A DNA stretch of 64,000 nt from JAXLVB01 sp046329195 (GTDB lineage: Bacteria; Bacteroidota; Bacteroidia; Cytophagales; Spirosomataceae): the NCBI GenBank assembly GCA_046329195.1, contig JAXLVB010000001.1, positions 682,001 to 746,000 of the forward strand, read 5' to 3'. Both the position numbers and the translations under genes were made by a program. The notes below the pieces were generated by a model. The model had not been told where the DNA came from. It searched no databases and saw only the letters and a list, made by a program, of their open reading frames with translations. Numbering within the stretch: position 1 is the first letter of the stretch; every line of letters starts with the position of its first letter. Positions 41,971-50,266 of this stretch are shown one piece after another.

Positions 41971-43461
41971 ATGGGACTTCGCTCATTTTTTGCAAAACCA
42001 TTTGCCCGCTATGTGGTAAAAAAACGCCAACGGTGGGTTCAGCAGCCTGTTGAAACGCAGTTGAACTGGCTAGCCAAACTGGTAAGTCAAGCCAAAATAA
42101 CGCAGTTTGGCAAAGACCACAGCTTTGACACGATTCATCATCACGACGATTTCAAGAAAGCAGTCCCAATTCGAGACTACGAAGACCTCCGCCCCTACAT
42201 AGACCGTATGGTGGCAGGCGAAGAAGACGTGCTGTGGAGAGGTAAACCGCTGTATTTGGCCAAAACGTCGGGGACAACCTCTGGCGTAAAGTACATTCCG
42301 ATTACCAAGGAGTCGGTAGGGTATCATTTTGGGAGTGCTCGTGATGCGGTCATGAGCTATATCGCCGAAACGGGGCGGGCTGATTTTTTGGATAAAAAAC
42401 TCATTTTCTTATCAGGAAGCCCCGAATTAGATAAGAAAAACGGTATTTTCGTCGGGCGGCTTTCGGGGATTTCTAACCACTTGGTGCCGGCGGTGTTGCG
42501 GAGTAATCAGTTACCCAGCTATGAAACCAACTGCATAGAAGACTGGGAAACCAAGCTGGACCGTATTATTGACGAAACCATTGACCAGCCAATGGCGCTG
42601 ATTTCGGGGATTCCGCCCTGGGTACAGATGTACTTCGACCGTATTATTGCTCGCACCGGAAAGCCCATCAAAGACGTATTTCCTACGTTTTCGGTGTTTG
42701 TGTATGGAGGCGTCAATTTTGAACCCTACCGAGCCAAACTGTTCGATTCGATTGGTAAGCATGTTGACGCTATCGAGACGTACCCTGCGTCTGAAGGGTT
42801 TATTGCCTACCAAGATTCGCAACAAGCCCAAGGCATGTTGCTGCTGTTAGACAATGGTATTTTCTACGAATTTGTACCCGTTGAGGAGTTTTTCCAGCCG
42901 AATCCCCGCCGCTTGCACATTGGCGAGGTAGAAGTAGGTAAAAATTACGCCCTCGTCCTTTCGACTAATGCAGGGCTTTGGGGGTACTCGATTGGCGACA
43001 CGGTCAAATTTGTGAGTCTTGACCCGCCTCGCATTGTTGTAACGGGGCGTATCAAGCATTTTATCTCAGCTTTTGGCGAACACGTGATTGGCGAAGAAGT
43101 AGAAAAAGCCATGCAGCACGCCGTGAGTTTATTTCCCGAAACCCAAGTCATTGAGTTTACCGTTGCGCCACAAGTAACGCCTACGGAGGGTGGATTGCCG
43201 TATCACGAATGGCTGGTGGAGTTTGCCACACCTCCTCACAACTTGGATGCTTTTGCGGAAACCTTAGACCAAAAGATGACCCAACTCAATACCTATTACG
43301 ACGACTTGATAACAGGTTCGATTCTGCAACGATTAAAAATCCAAACATTGCGGCGAGGAGCTTTCATTGAATACATGAAGTCGCAAGGAAAATTGGGCGG
43401 ACAAAACAAAGTGCCACGCTTGTCGAATGATAGACGGATTGCCGAGGGGTTGTTGGTGTAA
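41971..43461 (+). CDS. GH3 auxin-responsive promoter family protein (acyl-adenylating enzyme)
   Basis: 496 aa from ATG 41971 (MGLRSFFAKPFARYVV); a GTG two codons earlier lies in the promoter element. The ATP/AMP-binding motif LYLAKTSGTTSGVKYIPIT is the GH3/ANL P-loop, followed by FPTFSVFVYGGVNFEPY and IETYPASEGFIAYQDS, and then the YxxGD-type motif LWGYSIGDTVKFVSLDPPRIVVTGRIKHFISAFGEHV with the hinge region. Members adenylate carboxylates and pass them to amines. The bacterial substrate is unknown; the plant hormone role should not be carried over. Cytoplasmic. It is convergent with the lipoprotein gene, five bases apart. Confidence 0.88.
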   Translation: MGLRSFFAKPFARYVVKKRQRWVQQPVETQLNWLAKLVSQAKITQFGKDHSFDTIHHHDDFKKAVPIRDYEDLRPYIDRMVAGEEDVLWRGKPLYLAKTSGTTSGVKYIPITKESVGYHFGSARDAVMSYIAETGRADFLDKKLIFLSGSPELDKKNGIFVGRLSGISNHLVPAVLRSNQLPSYETNCIEDWETKLDRIIDETIDQPMALISGIPPWVQMYFDRIIARTGKPIKDVFPTFSVFVYGGVNFEPYRAKLFDSIGKHVDAIETYPASEGFIAYQDSQQAQGMLLLLDNGIFYEFVPVEEFFQPNPRRLHIGEVEVGKNYALVLSTNAGLWGYSIGDTVKFVSLDPPRIVVTGRIKHFISAFGEHVIGEEVEKAMQHAVSLFPETQVIEFTVAPQVTPTEGGLPYHEWLVEFATPPHNLDAFAETLDQKMTQLNTYYDDLITGSILQRLKIQTLRRGAFIEYMKSQGKLGGQNKVPRLSNDRRIAEGLLV

Positions 43462-43466
43462 CAGTA

Positions 43467-44906
43467 TTACGGCTTATAAGAAATAGATTTAATTTTAACC
43501 CAATGACCCGAAGTACCTTTTTCTCGGTCTATTGGAGCAAGCATTAAGCGACTAATCATATCTTGCCATTCTGGATTAGTAGTTACGTCAAGTTCGTATG
43601 TGTGATATTGTCCGTCAGGATTAATCTTGAAGGTAATACTTCTTTTAACTAAAAATTCTTTCTCTTGCGGCTCTCTCATCCAGTAAAGCCGTGCGGTAGT
43701 TTTGTCTGTTTGAAAAGCCGCAGTTATATAAATTTTAGATACTTCAGCGGCTCTCCAGTAGCCCCATGGACCATATAATTCTGTTAAAGGTTGATCCATA
43801 TATACCATCAGTGCACCATTAATAGGAAAGCCAGTATCTTTCGTTCCATCAGTGTAATACCAATGTTGTCTATCTTTTTCGAACCGATAATTAGGGAGGC
43901 GATCAGCTGTTTTAGAGTTTGTATAAGCATAATTTCGTATTTCGCTCAATGTCCCCAAAATCATCACATAACTAAAATCGTATTGAATGTTATAGTCGAA
44001 GATTTCATTTTCAACGGGTGCTACGTAACCAGTAGCAAAGTCGTAAGTTCCCCCAACGTTTGGTGTACCCCAAAAGCCTCCAGTATGCACATAAGTATCT
44101 GGTTTCCAAATGCCTAGCCCCCAATTGTCATCTTGCAGTAAAGCTGACCAATTTTCCGTAGCAGCAAAATGATAAGAACCATTTTTACTGTCTATAGATG
44201 TCAGATTAGGATCATTAGTAAAAGGGCGACTGCCCGAGTATGTAATAACCCTATATTGTTCTGCATTGGTATAAACGGCAGGTAATTCTTGAAAATGAGC
44301 AGTATAAAATGTTCGATCCTGCCTATTATTGTTAATTCTATTTCTAACCTTTACAGTATTACCGTCTAACTCATACCACGATTCCATTGTGCACTCACAG
44401 GGTTCTTTCCATAAAGCCCATTGAAGAGGTAAAGTTTTTACATATAAAGTCTTGCCATCATTTTTAAAATCTAGTGTTTTGGAAGGATTTCCATATAAGT
44501 CACCAGTTTGAACAGGATTCCATCCTGTATGTTCCCAACCTTTAGCAGGCCCATTTGAGCCGACTGAGTAAGGAACAGGGCTTCCATAAAAAGACATGCC
44601 AACTTGTCGCCCAATAGCCCAGTTGTTAATTACATTTTTTTCATTTTTTGAGGGGGATAAATAAGTAACTGCCCCACCCATATTTATATCTACCCCTAAC
44701 TTAATAATACCATTGTCGAGATATATCATCTTGGGCGGAATAGAATCATTGCGTGGCTGAGGAGTTTGCACTCCAGCTTGTATTTCAGCTTTTGAAGGAT
44801 TAGCCTTTAAATACTCTTGTGACGCTTTTTCTGGCGACCATAGCTCCCCTTTTCTACAATTTACTAGTAGAAGTAAAAGAAGAAAATACATATAGATTGA
44901 GCGCAT
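43467..44906 (-). CDS. lipoprotein of unknown function, related to the 811-aa secreted protein
   Basis: 479 aa. Signal MRSIYMYFLLLLLLVNC with a possible lipid-bearing Cys17 (the Asn before it is unusual), then RKGE. The domain that follows (from YLDNGIIKLGVDINMGGAVTYLS) aligns by eye with the first 300 residues of the protein at 45814-48249: GGAVTYL/GGSITHL, GDLYGNPSKTLDF/GDSFGNPSTILDY, TLYVKTLPLQW/TLYVKTRPKIW, TMESWYELDGNTVKVRNRI/TLESWYNLIGKNVHIRYKI, ENWSALLQDDNWGLGIWKPD/EQWSALVNSDNFGVGLYQIN. It may be a beta-sandwich carbohydrate-active or binding domain; no catalytic residues can be named. I do not recognise the family with confidence. The gene is AT-rich and divergent from the methyltransferase. 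Confidence 0.7.
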   Translation of the reverse strand: MRSIYMYFLLLLLLVNCRKGELWSPEKASQEYLKANPSKAEIQAGVQTPQPRNDSIPPKMIYLDNGIIKLGVDINMGGAVTYLSPSKNEKNVINNWAIGRQVGMSFYGSPVPYSVGSNGPAKGWEHTGWNPVQTGDLYGNPSKTLDFKNDGKTLYVKTLPLQWALWKEPCECTMESWYELDGNTVKVRNRINNNRQDRTFYTAHFQELPAVYTNAEQYRVITYSGSRPFTNDPNLTSIDSKNGSYHFAATENWSALLQDDNWGLGIWKPDTYVHTGGFWGTPNVGGTYDFATGYVAPVENEIFDYNIQYDFSYVMILGTLSEIRNYAYTNSKTADRLPNYRFEKDRQHWYYTDGTKDTGFPINGALMVYMDQPLTELYGPWGYWRAAEVSKIYITAAFQTDKTTARLYWMREPQEKEFLVKRSITFKINPDGQYHTYELDVTTNPEWQDMISRLMLAPIDREKGTSGHWVKIKSISYKP

Positions 44907-44968
44907 TACAGTGGTGTTTGAAAAAAAATGCTGAAATTTACGCTAAATTTACATCACACGATATTCAA

Positions 44969-45781
44969 ATGAAAGCATTCTTTAAACGTATTGTTCCTTC
45001 TTCTCTAAAACCATTTTTCAAAAATCTTTACTATCAATGGGTTATTAGAAATAGTAAAACGGGATTGATACCACCATCTGAATTTGTCTTTATTGGAGGT
45101 GGAGACTTTGAAAAAATAGGGCAAGAGTATATGCAATACTTCAAGCAACTATGTGATATTCAGCCAAATTATAAAATTTTGGATGTAGGTTGTGGTATGG
45201 GTCGTATGGCCGTGCCTTTAACTACATTTCTTAATTCAGACGGTAGCTATGATGGATTTGATATTGTAAAACTAGGCATAGATTGGTGTCAGCATAAATA
45301 TACTCCATACCCAAATTTTCATTTTCAATTAGCTGATATTTATAATAAACACTATAATCCCAAAGGCACTTACAAAGCTGATGAATACAAGTTTCCTTAT
45401 GCGAGTAATACATTTGACTTTGTCTTTTTAACTTCTGTGTTTACGCACATGTTACCTAAAGATTTAGAAAATTATTTGTCTGAAATTACCCGAGTGATGA
45501 AGGATGGAGGAAAATGTTTAATAACATTTTTTATTGTTAATGAAGAATCTACAGCAGGGATTAATGCCCAAAAATCAATTTTTTCCTTGAAATATGATTA
45601 TGGTTTTTATCGAGTAGAGGTAAAAGAAGACCCAGAAGCTGTGATAGGTTATCAAGAAGCATTTGTACGAGAACTTTACAAGAAATATGGTTTAACAATC
45701 CAAGAACCTATACGCTATGGGTTGTGGTCTGGACGGTCTAATTATTTTACATACCAAGATATCATCATCGCACAAAAATGA
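44969..45781 (+). CDS. class I SAM-dependent methyltransferase
   Basis: 270 aa from ATG 44969 (MKAFFKRIVPSSLKPFFKNLYYQW). The frame is open 50 codons upstream, but that overlaps the divergent lipoprotein gene. The SAM-binding motif I is YKILDVGCGMGRMAVPL, with an acidic end of strand 2 in SYDGFDIVKLGIDWC; NTFDFVFLTSVFTHMLPKDLENYLSEITRVMKDGGKCLITFF gives motifs II and III. It resembles methyltransferases found in glycan and cell-surface biosynthesis clusters. The target is unknown. It is markedly AT-rich and lies between the two related secreted-protein genes. Its stop codon is part of the bidirectional terminator. Confidence 0.85.
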   Translation: MKAFFKRIVPSSLKPFFKNLYYQWVIRNSKTGLIPPSEFVFIGGGDFEKIGQEYMQYFKQLCDIQPNYKILDVGCGMGRMAVPLTTFLNSDGSYDGFDIVKLGIDWCQHKYTPYPNFHFQLADIYNKHYNPKGTYKADEYKFPYASNTFDFVFLTSVFTHMLPKDLENYLSEITRVMKDGGKCLITFFIVNEESTAGINAQKSIFSLKYDYGFYRVEVKEDPEAVIGYQEAFVRELYKKYGLTIQEPIRYGLWSGRSNYFTYQDIIIAQK

Positions 45782-45815
45782 AAAAGGGAAGCAAATGCTT
45801 CCCTTTTTCATTTTT
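45774..45815. terminator. perfect bidirectional terminator embedded in two stop codons
   Basis: AAAAATGAAAAAGGGAAGCA (45774-45793), AA, and its exact reverse complement (45796-45815): 20-bp arms with A and T runs outside the GC core, so it works in both directions. The TGA of the methyltransferase (45779-45781) and the TAA of the convergent T9SS protein (45814-45816) lie within or at its edges. Confidence 0.9.
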
Positions 45816-48249
45816 AATACTTAATTATTTTTTTTGTGACCTTTTTATCTTTAGTTTCTCCATAGATTAAATAAAGACCAGGTAAAAAAGGTTCAAAATC
45901 TAAGAGAAGCTGGTTATCTGGGAGAGGATTCTGGACAGCAGATGTTTTTAATATTAATCCTTGAGAATTTACTAAAGTAATGTTTATTGGCTGGGCATCG
46001 AAAGATTTTATTCTAACCACTACACGACCACTAGTAGGATTAGGAGAAACATCCATTGAAAAGCTCTTTGAGTCCATTGGTATTTCTTCTGAAGATGCCA
46101 TTCTTGCACCACCACTCGGATTAGGAAATTGGACGATATTAGGGTCGCTACTTAAGCCAGGAGTCCAAAAATCTTTTTCTCCAACATTATTAGCAGTATT
46201 GGGGTCACATTGATCTGCTTGAGTAATGAAAACTCGGTTATTATAGTGTCCCGCTTGATTTACTTGTAGATTATACCATGCTAAAATCTGTTGGCTAGCA
46301 GATATACTACTTATGTCCCAGCTAATCACACCAGTTGAATAACTAAATACCGCATCACTTCCAGAAGCATCGAATGAGACCCCTGTTGGAAGTTTAATTT
46401 TGACTTTTACATTAGTTGCAGAACTTGCACCATTATTTTGTACCAAAACAGCGTATCTTACAGTACCATTAACAGATGGGTCTCTAGTTCCGTCTGTAAC
46501 AACGGATAAGTCAACCCCATTAGTACAAGTTGCTGTAGAGGAGCAACTTACAGTTATACTTGTTGTAGCTGTTTGCGTACAGCTTCCATTAGAGACTGTC
46601 AATGTATAAGTATAAGCGCCAGAACTTGAAGGCACGGTAACAGTAGGATTTTGCTGAGTTGACGAAAAACTGTTAGGGCCTGCCCAAGCATAAGTAGCTT
46701 GACTACTTCCCCCTCCTTGTGAGTTAACAGATATATCATCTAATTGAGTATCTCCTGCATTATTAGCAATTATTGCAATTGTTACAGAAGTATTGCTTCC
46801 TGAATTGAAAGTCCCTGTAAATTGCTGCCAATCACTACAAGAAGTAAAACCATTTGGATTGGTAAAAGTCATATTACTAGTAACTGTCGAATTGTTTACA
46901 CTGATAGTAAAAGATGCTCCATTGCTATTGTTGTATTGAGGCCTTGCCCAAAAAGAAATTTGGTAAGTAGTATTTTGGGACACCGTTACGGTTTGGCTCC
47001 ACAGTTTTTTATTGCTTGTTGAAGAACCCCAAAAAAGTAACATTTTGCCACTTCCCCCTCTTGCTGAACAACTATTGGTCCATCCAAGCAAATCTGACAT
47101 ATTCGTTGCAACTCCATAACTTCCATCAAAGATGCTACCATTTTGAGCTACATATTCACTAGAAAAACCTGTATTTCCGTTTGTAAAATCTCCATTAGTA
47201 ACAATGTTTGGTCCAGTACTTCCTCCTCCACTACTACAGTTACTACAATTGGCACTTAAATTCACTGACCCACCGCACGAAGGACTGGAGGAACTATTAC
47301 TAGCTGAGATGCTTAAACTACAGCTTACATTGTTCTTATCGTAAGCAAATTGGCGTATATCTGCTACAGAACCCACTACTAAATCTACTTCATAGTCAAG
47401 CACAGTGTTAGGACCTATATTTAAAGTTAGTAGAGGCTGCATAAGATTAGTTGCATTATCAGTTTCTCCTGTACCTTGATCCTCATTAAATCTGTTCCAA
47501 CCAATAAGAGGTGAGTTAATTTGATATAATCCCACACCAAAATTGTCGCTATTTACTAAAGCAGACCATTGTTCTGTTGTGTTAGTACCCCCAGAAGATG
47601 GTTTTTGACTTATTGTTTCAGACGTAAAAGGGTTAGGGCCATCATAAGTAAAGAAACGATTGAAAGGTTTATTGGTATATATTGCAGGAATTGCTTGGGG
47701 CTGACCAGAATAAACAGTTTGATCTGTCCTTTGGTAAGTAATCTTGTATCGGATATGAACATTTTTTCCAATCAAATTATACCAAGACTCTAATGTAGCC
47801 TCAGAATCAATATTGTTGTAACTCCAAATTTTAGGGCGAGTTTTGACATACAATGTGCCGTTTGTAAAATTATAGTCTAAAATAGTAGAAGGATTTCCAA
47901 AAGAATCTCCTGCTTGGAGAGGATTGTATCCTGCATCTGCAGGGGCATTGGGATTGCGAAGATTAGGATTACAGCAAGGGTTAGGGCCAGAATAATAATC
48001 GGGTTGAATTTCCCGCCCTAAATCATGGAAATTTATGATGTTAATATTAGCATAATTACCTGTCAATGCCATTAAATGTGTAATAGAACCTCCTTTCTGC
48101 AAATGCAAGCCTACTTTTATTACTCCATTCTCAAGCCAACAAACATTGTTAGATTGAGAATAGGTGGTTGTTTGTGAGAATGAATGGAAATCAACGCCGT
48201 AGAGCAAAAGAAAAAGAAATGTAACCTTTAATAAACTTTGGGTTTTCAT
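45814..48249 (-). CDS. secreted multidomain protein with T9SS C-terminal sorting domain
   Basis: 811 aa with a signal peptide (MKTQSLLKVTFLFLLLYGVDFHSFS). Residues about 35-325 are the domain shared with the 43467-44906 lipoprotein. Next is a Gly/Ser-rich linker, then a carbohydrate-binding-like beta-sandwich (about 350-510, GNTGFSSEYVAQNG...TVSQNTTYQISFWARPQ), an Ig/PKD-like segment (YAWAGPNSFSSTQQNPTVTVPS), and a DUF11-like repeat (GVDLSVVTDGTRDPSVNGTVRYAVLVQNNGASSATNVKVKIKLPTG). The end, MDVSPNPTSGRVVVRIKS...LPGLYLIYGETKDKKVTKKIIKY, is a type A T9SS sorting domain, so it should reach the cell surface or medium. The catalytic nature of domain 1 is unknown. AAAGGAGG lies 11 bases before the ATG, an unusually good ribosome site for this phylum. 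Confidence 0.82.
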   Translation of the reverse strand: MKTQSLLKVTFLFLLLYGVDFHSFSQTTTYSQSNNVCWLENGVIKVGLHLQKGGSITHLMALTGNYANINIINFHDLGREIQPDYYSGPNPCCNPNLRNPNAPADAGYNPLQAGDSFGNPSTILDYNFTNGTLYVKTRPKIWSYNNIDSEATLESWYNLIGKNVHIRYKITYQRTDQTVYSGQPQAIPAIYTNKPFNRFFTYDGPNPFTSETISQKPSSGGTNTTEQWSALVNSDNFGVGLYQINSPLIGWNRFNEDQGTGETDNATNLMQPLLTLNIGPNTVLDYEVDLVVGSVADIRQFAYDKNNVSCSLSISASNSSSSPSCGGSVNLSANCSNCSSGGGSTGPNIVTNGDFTNGNTGFSSEYVAQNGSIFDGSYGVATNMSDLLGWTNSCSARGGSGKMLLFWGSSTSNKKLWSQTVTVSQNTTYQISFWARPQYNNSNGASFTISVNNSTVTSNMTFTNPNGFTSCSDWQQFTGTFNSGSNTSVTIAIIANNAGDTQLDDISVNSQGGGSSQATYAWAGPNSFSSTQQNPTVTVPSSSGAYTYTLTVSNGSCTQTATTSITVSCSSTATCTNGVDLSVVTDGTRDPSVNGTVRYAVLVQNNGASSATNVKVKIKLPTGVSFDASGSDAVFSYSTGVISWDISSISASQQILAWYNLQVNQAGHYNNRVFITQADQCDPNTANNVGEKDFWTPGLSSDPNIVQFPNPSGGARMASSEEIPMDSKSFSMDVSPNPTSGRVVVRIKSFDAQPINITLVNSQGLILKTSAVQNPLPDNQLLLDFEPFLPGLYLIYGETKDKKVTKKIIKY

Positions 48250-48484
48250 GGTTTTGATGCCTCCTTTCCAGCTATTATGTCATTATAATAACATCGTTTT
48301 GGCATATCAAAACTGACCAAGTTTCAATGGATTCTTGATACTAAAATTTGATGATTTTCAGTTGATTATATAATAAAACATATTACTTTTTTGGTTTTTC
48401 TTACCGTTAAATAAATTTCAAAATGATTAGGATATTATTATTCACTTTTTACGTTTTTATAAGTTAAAGAAAATATTTACATCT

Positions 48485-48802
48485 ATGACTATTGGTTCTA
48501 AACTCAGAAAATTAAGAAATTTGAAAAAACTTTCTCAGCAAGAAGTAGCGGATATGCTAAATGTTAAATCAGGAACTTACCGATCGTGGGAGGCAGATCA
48601 GACACAGATAAAAGCAAAATATCTACCTAAATTAGCTGAAATCTTTGGAGTAGCGGTGACTGATCTTCTATCTGAAACTACAATTACGAATACTATTAAA
48701 CCGAATGAATCAGTTGTAAAAAAACTGTTTGATACCTTGATAGAAGGTATAGAGAAATTACTCGAAAAATTAAAAGAAGAAAAAAAAGCTATTGATAAGT
48801 AG
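48485..48802 (+). CDS. XRE-family transcriptional regulator with coiled-coil tail
   Basis: 105 aa. Residues 5-60 form an HTH_3 domain: IGSKLRKLRNLKKLSQQEVADMLNVKSGTYRSWEADQTQIKAKYLPKLAEIFGVAVTDLL, with SQQEVADMLNV as helices 2 and the turn, and SGTYRSWEAD as the recognition helix. The last 35 residues (KKLFDTLIEGIEKLLEKLKEEKKAIDK) are an amphipathic coiled coil, probably for dimerisation. Very AT-rich, like the neighbouring T9SS gene, which it faces divergently across 235 bp. The target is unknown; that gap contains ATGTCATTATAATAACAT, a near-palindrome. Confidence 0.88.
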   Translation: MTIGSKLRKLRNLKKLSQQEVADMLNVKSGTYRSWEADQTQIKAKYLPKLAEIFGVAVTDLLSETTITNTIKPNESVVKKLFDTLIEGIEKLLEKLKEEKKAIDK

Positions 48803-48876
48803 GTTTTAACTACAAATAAAGAAGTAAGTTCGTGAAATGAAATAATGAGTTGATTCACATTACTATATTACTGATT

Positions 48877-50181
48877 ATGAAACTCTTCCGTATTTGGGGG
48901 CTTGTTTTGCTATTTAGCCCCGTATTTGCCCAAACGGCATCTAAGCACATTGCCCCCACGCTTGCGGTAGGTGCGCCAGAGTTGGCGGGGTTCTCTTCCG
49001 AACGCCTGGCTCGAATGGATGCGCTTTTACAAGAGTATGTCCAGAAAAATCGCTTTCCGGGCGTAACAGCCATCGTGGTGCGTAATGGCAAGATTGTCTA
49101 TCATAAGGCGTTTGGGATGGCTGATAAAGAACAAAACATTCCGATGACCAAAGAGTCCATCTTTCGGATTGCTTCGATGACCAAAGCCATTACCTCGTTG
49201 GGAATTATGATGCTCTACGAAGAAGGCAAAATCATGCTCGACGACCGCCTCAGTAAGTACATTCCTGAGTTTGCTAAACCTGTAGTGCTCGACCAATTCA
49301 ATGCCAAAGACAGCACCTACACTACCGTTCCCGCCAAGCGAGAAATCACGATTCGGCACTTGTTGTCGCATACGTCGGGGATTAATTACAACTCCATTGC
49401 CAACGACGACCGCATGAAGGCCATTTATGGAAAGGCCGGTATTTTGGATATGGCCACATTGGAGCCTACTCGCATCATTGACAACGTCAGGAAAATAGCC
49501 AAATTGCCTCTTTCGCACAACCCCGGTGACAAGTGGACCTATGGTCTGAGTACTGATGTCTTGGGTGCAGTAATCGAAATTGCATCAGGTATGACCTTGA
49601 GCGATTTTTTTGAGAAACGAATTTTTGAACCGCTGGGCATGAAATCAACGCATTTCTATCTGCCTGATTCGCAAAAAAGCCTCTTAGTACCACTTTACAG
49701 CGAAAACAAAGACAAAGGCTTGGTGAAACTCACCGCAAAAGATACGGGAGGTTTAGACCCAGATTTTCCGATTAAAGGAGCAAAAACGTATTACTCGGGC
49801 GGCGGAGGACTGTCCAGCACGGCCTACGACTATGCTGTGTTTTTACAAATGCTACTCAATGGCGGTACCTACAACGGCAAGCGGCTGTTGAGTCGTAAGA
49901 CGGTAGATTTGTTTACCACTTCTAACCAAACGGGCAATTTGTATCCGTTGCCGCACCTCTATTTCAGCTTAGGGTTTGCGGTTATCAACGAGTTAGGAAG
50001 GTCAAATAGCTTGAACAGTGTAGGGAACTTTGCATGGGGCGGAGCGTTCAGTACCCACTATTTTGCCGACCCGAAAGAAAAAATTTGTGCCGTACTCATG
50101 AAGCAAATGTGGCCTACTAGCTATGGCGCTGAGTTAGACACCAAGTTTGACATGACGATTTATCAAGCCTTGGATGATTAG
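48877..50181 (+). CDS. secreted serine hydrolase, class C beta-lactamase-like
   Basis: 434 aa from ATG 48877 (MKLFRIWGLVLLFSPVFAQ, a signal peptide); the frame opens nine codons earlier. Catalytic Ser-x-x-Lys is in FRIASMTKAITSLGIMMLYEEGKI. The second motif, normally YxN, is in DKWTYGLSTDVLGAVIE, with Tyr as the general base. The region VYGG/GGGGLSSTAYDYAVFLQML is typical for the family. Members are penicillin-binding-like esterases, D-aminopeptidases or beta-lactamases, acting in the periplasm. Whether it inactivates antibiotics cannot be said. GC is back to the chromosomal level here. Confidence 0.88.
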   Translation: MKLFRIWGLVLLFSPVFAQTASKHIAPTLAVGAPELAGFSSERLARMDALLQEYVQKNRFPGVTAIVVRNGKIVYHKAFGMADKEQNIPMTKESIFRIASMTKAITSLGIMMLYEEGKIMLDDRLSKYIPEFAKPVVLDQFNAKDSTYTTVPAKREITIRHLLSHTSGINYNSIANDDRMKAIYGKAGILDMATLEPTRIIDNVRKIAKLPLSHNPGDKWTYGLSTDVLGAVIEIASGMTLSDFFEKRIFEPLGMKSTHFYLPDSQKSLLVPLYSENKDKGLVKLTAKDTGGLDPDFPIKGAKTYYSGGGGLSSTAYDYAVFLQMLLNGGTYNGKRLLSRKTVDLFTTSNQTGNLYPLPHLYFSLGFAVINELGRSNSLNSVGNFAWGGAFSTHYFADPKEKICAVLMKQMWPTSYGAELDTKFDMTIYQALDD

Positions 50182-50199
50182 ACAAGAGAAAGCGTTTTC

Positions 50200-50248
50200 C
50201 CAAAACAACGAAGCCATCATACTGTGAATGATGGCTTCGTTGTTTTGG
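50200..50248. terminator. bidirectional terminator with 21-bp arms
   Basis: Two perfectly complementary 21-nt arms (50200-50220 and 50228-50248) around the 7-nt loop ACTGTGA. The core is ACAACGAAGCCATCA. It lies between the convergent serine hydrolase and ThuA-dehydrogenase genes. Confidence 0.9.
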
Positions 50249-50266
50249 GGGCAATCGAAACAAGTC

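Noticed and set aside
44819..44968. N-terminal extension of the methyltransferase by 50 residues
   Set aside because: It overlaps the divergent lipoprotein gene's signal peptide, and the methyltransferase start at 44969 gives a normal-length protein.
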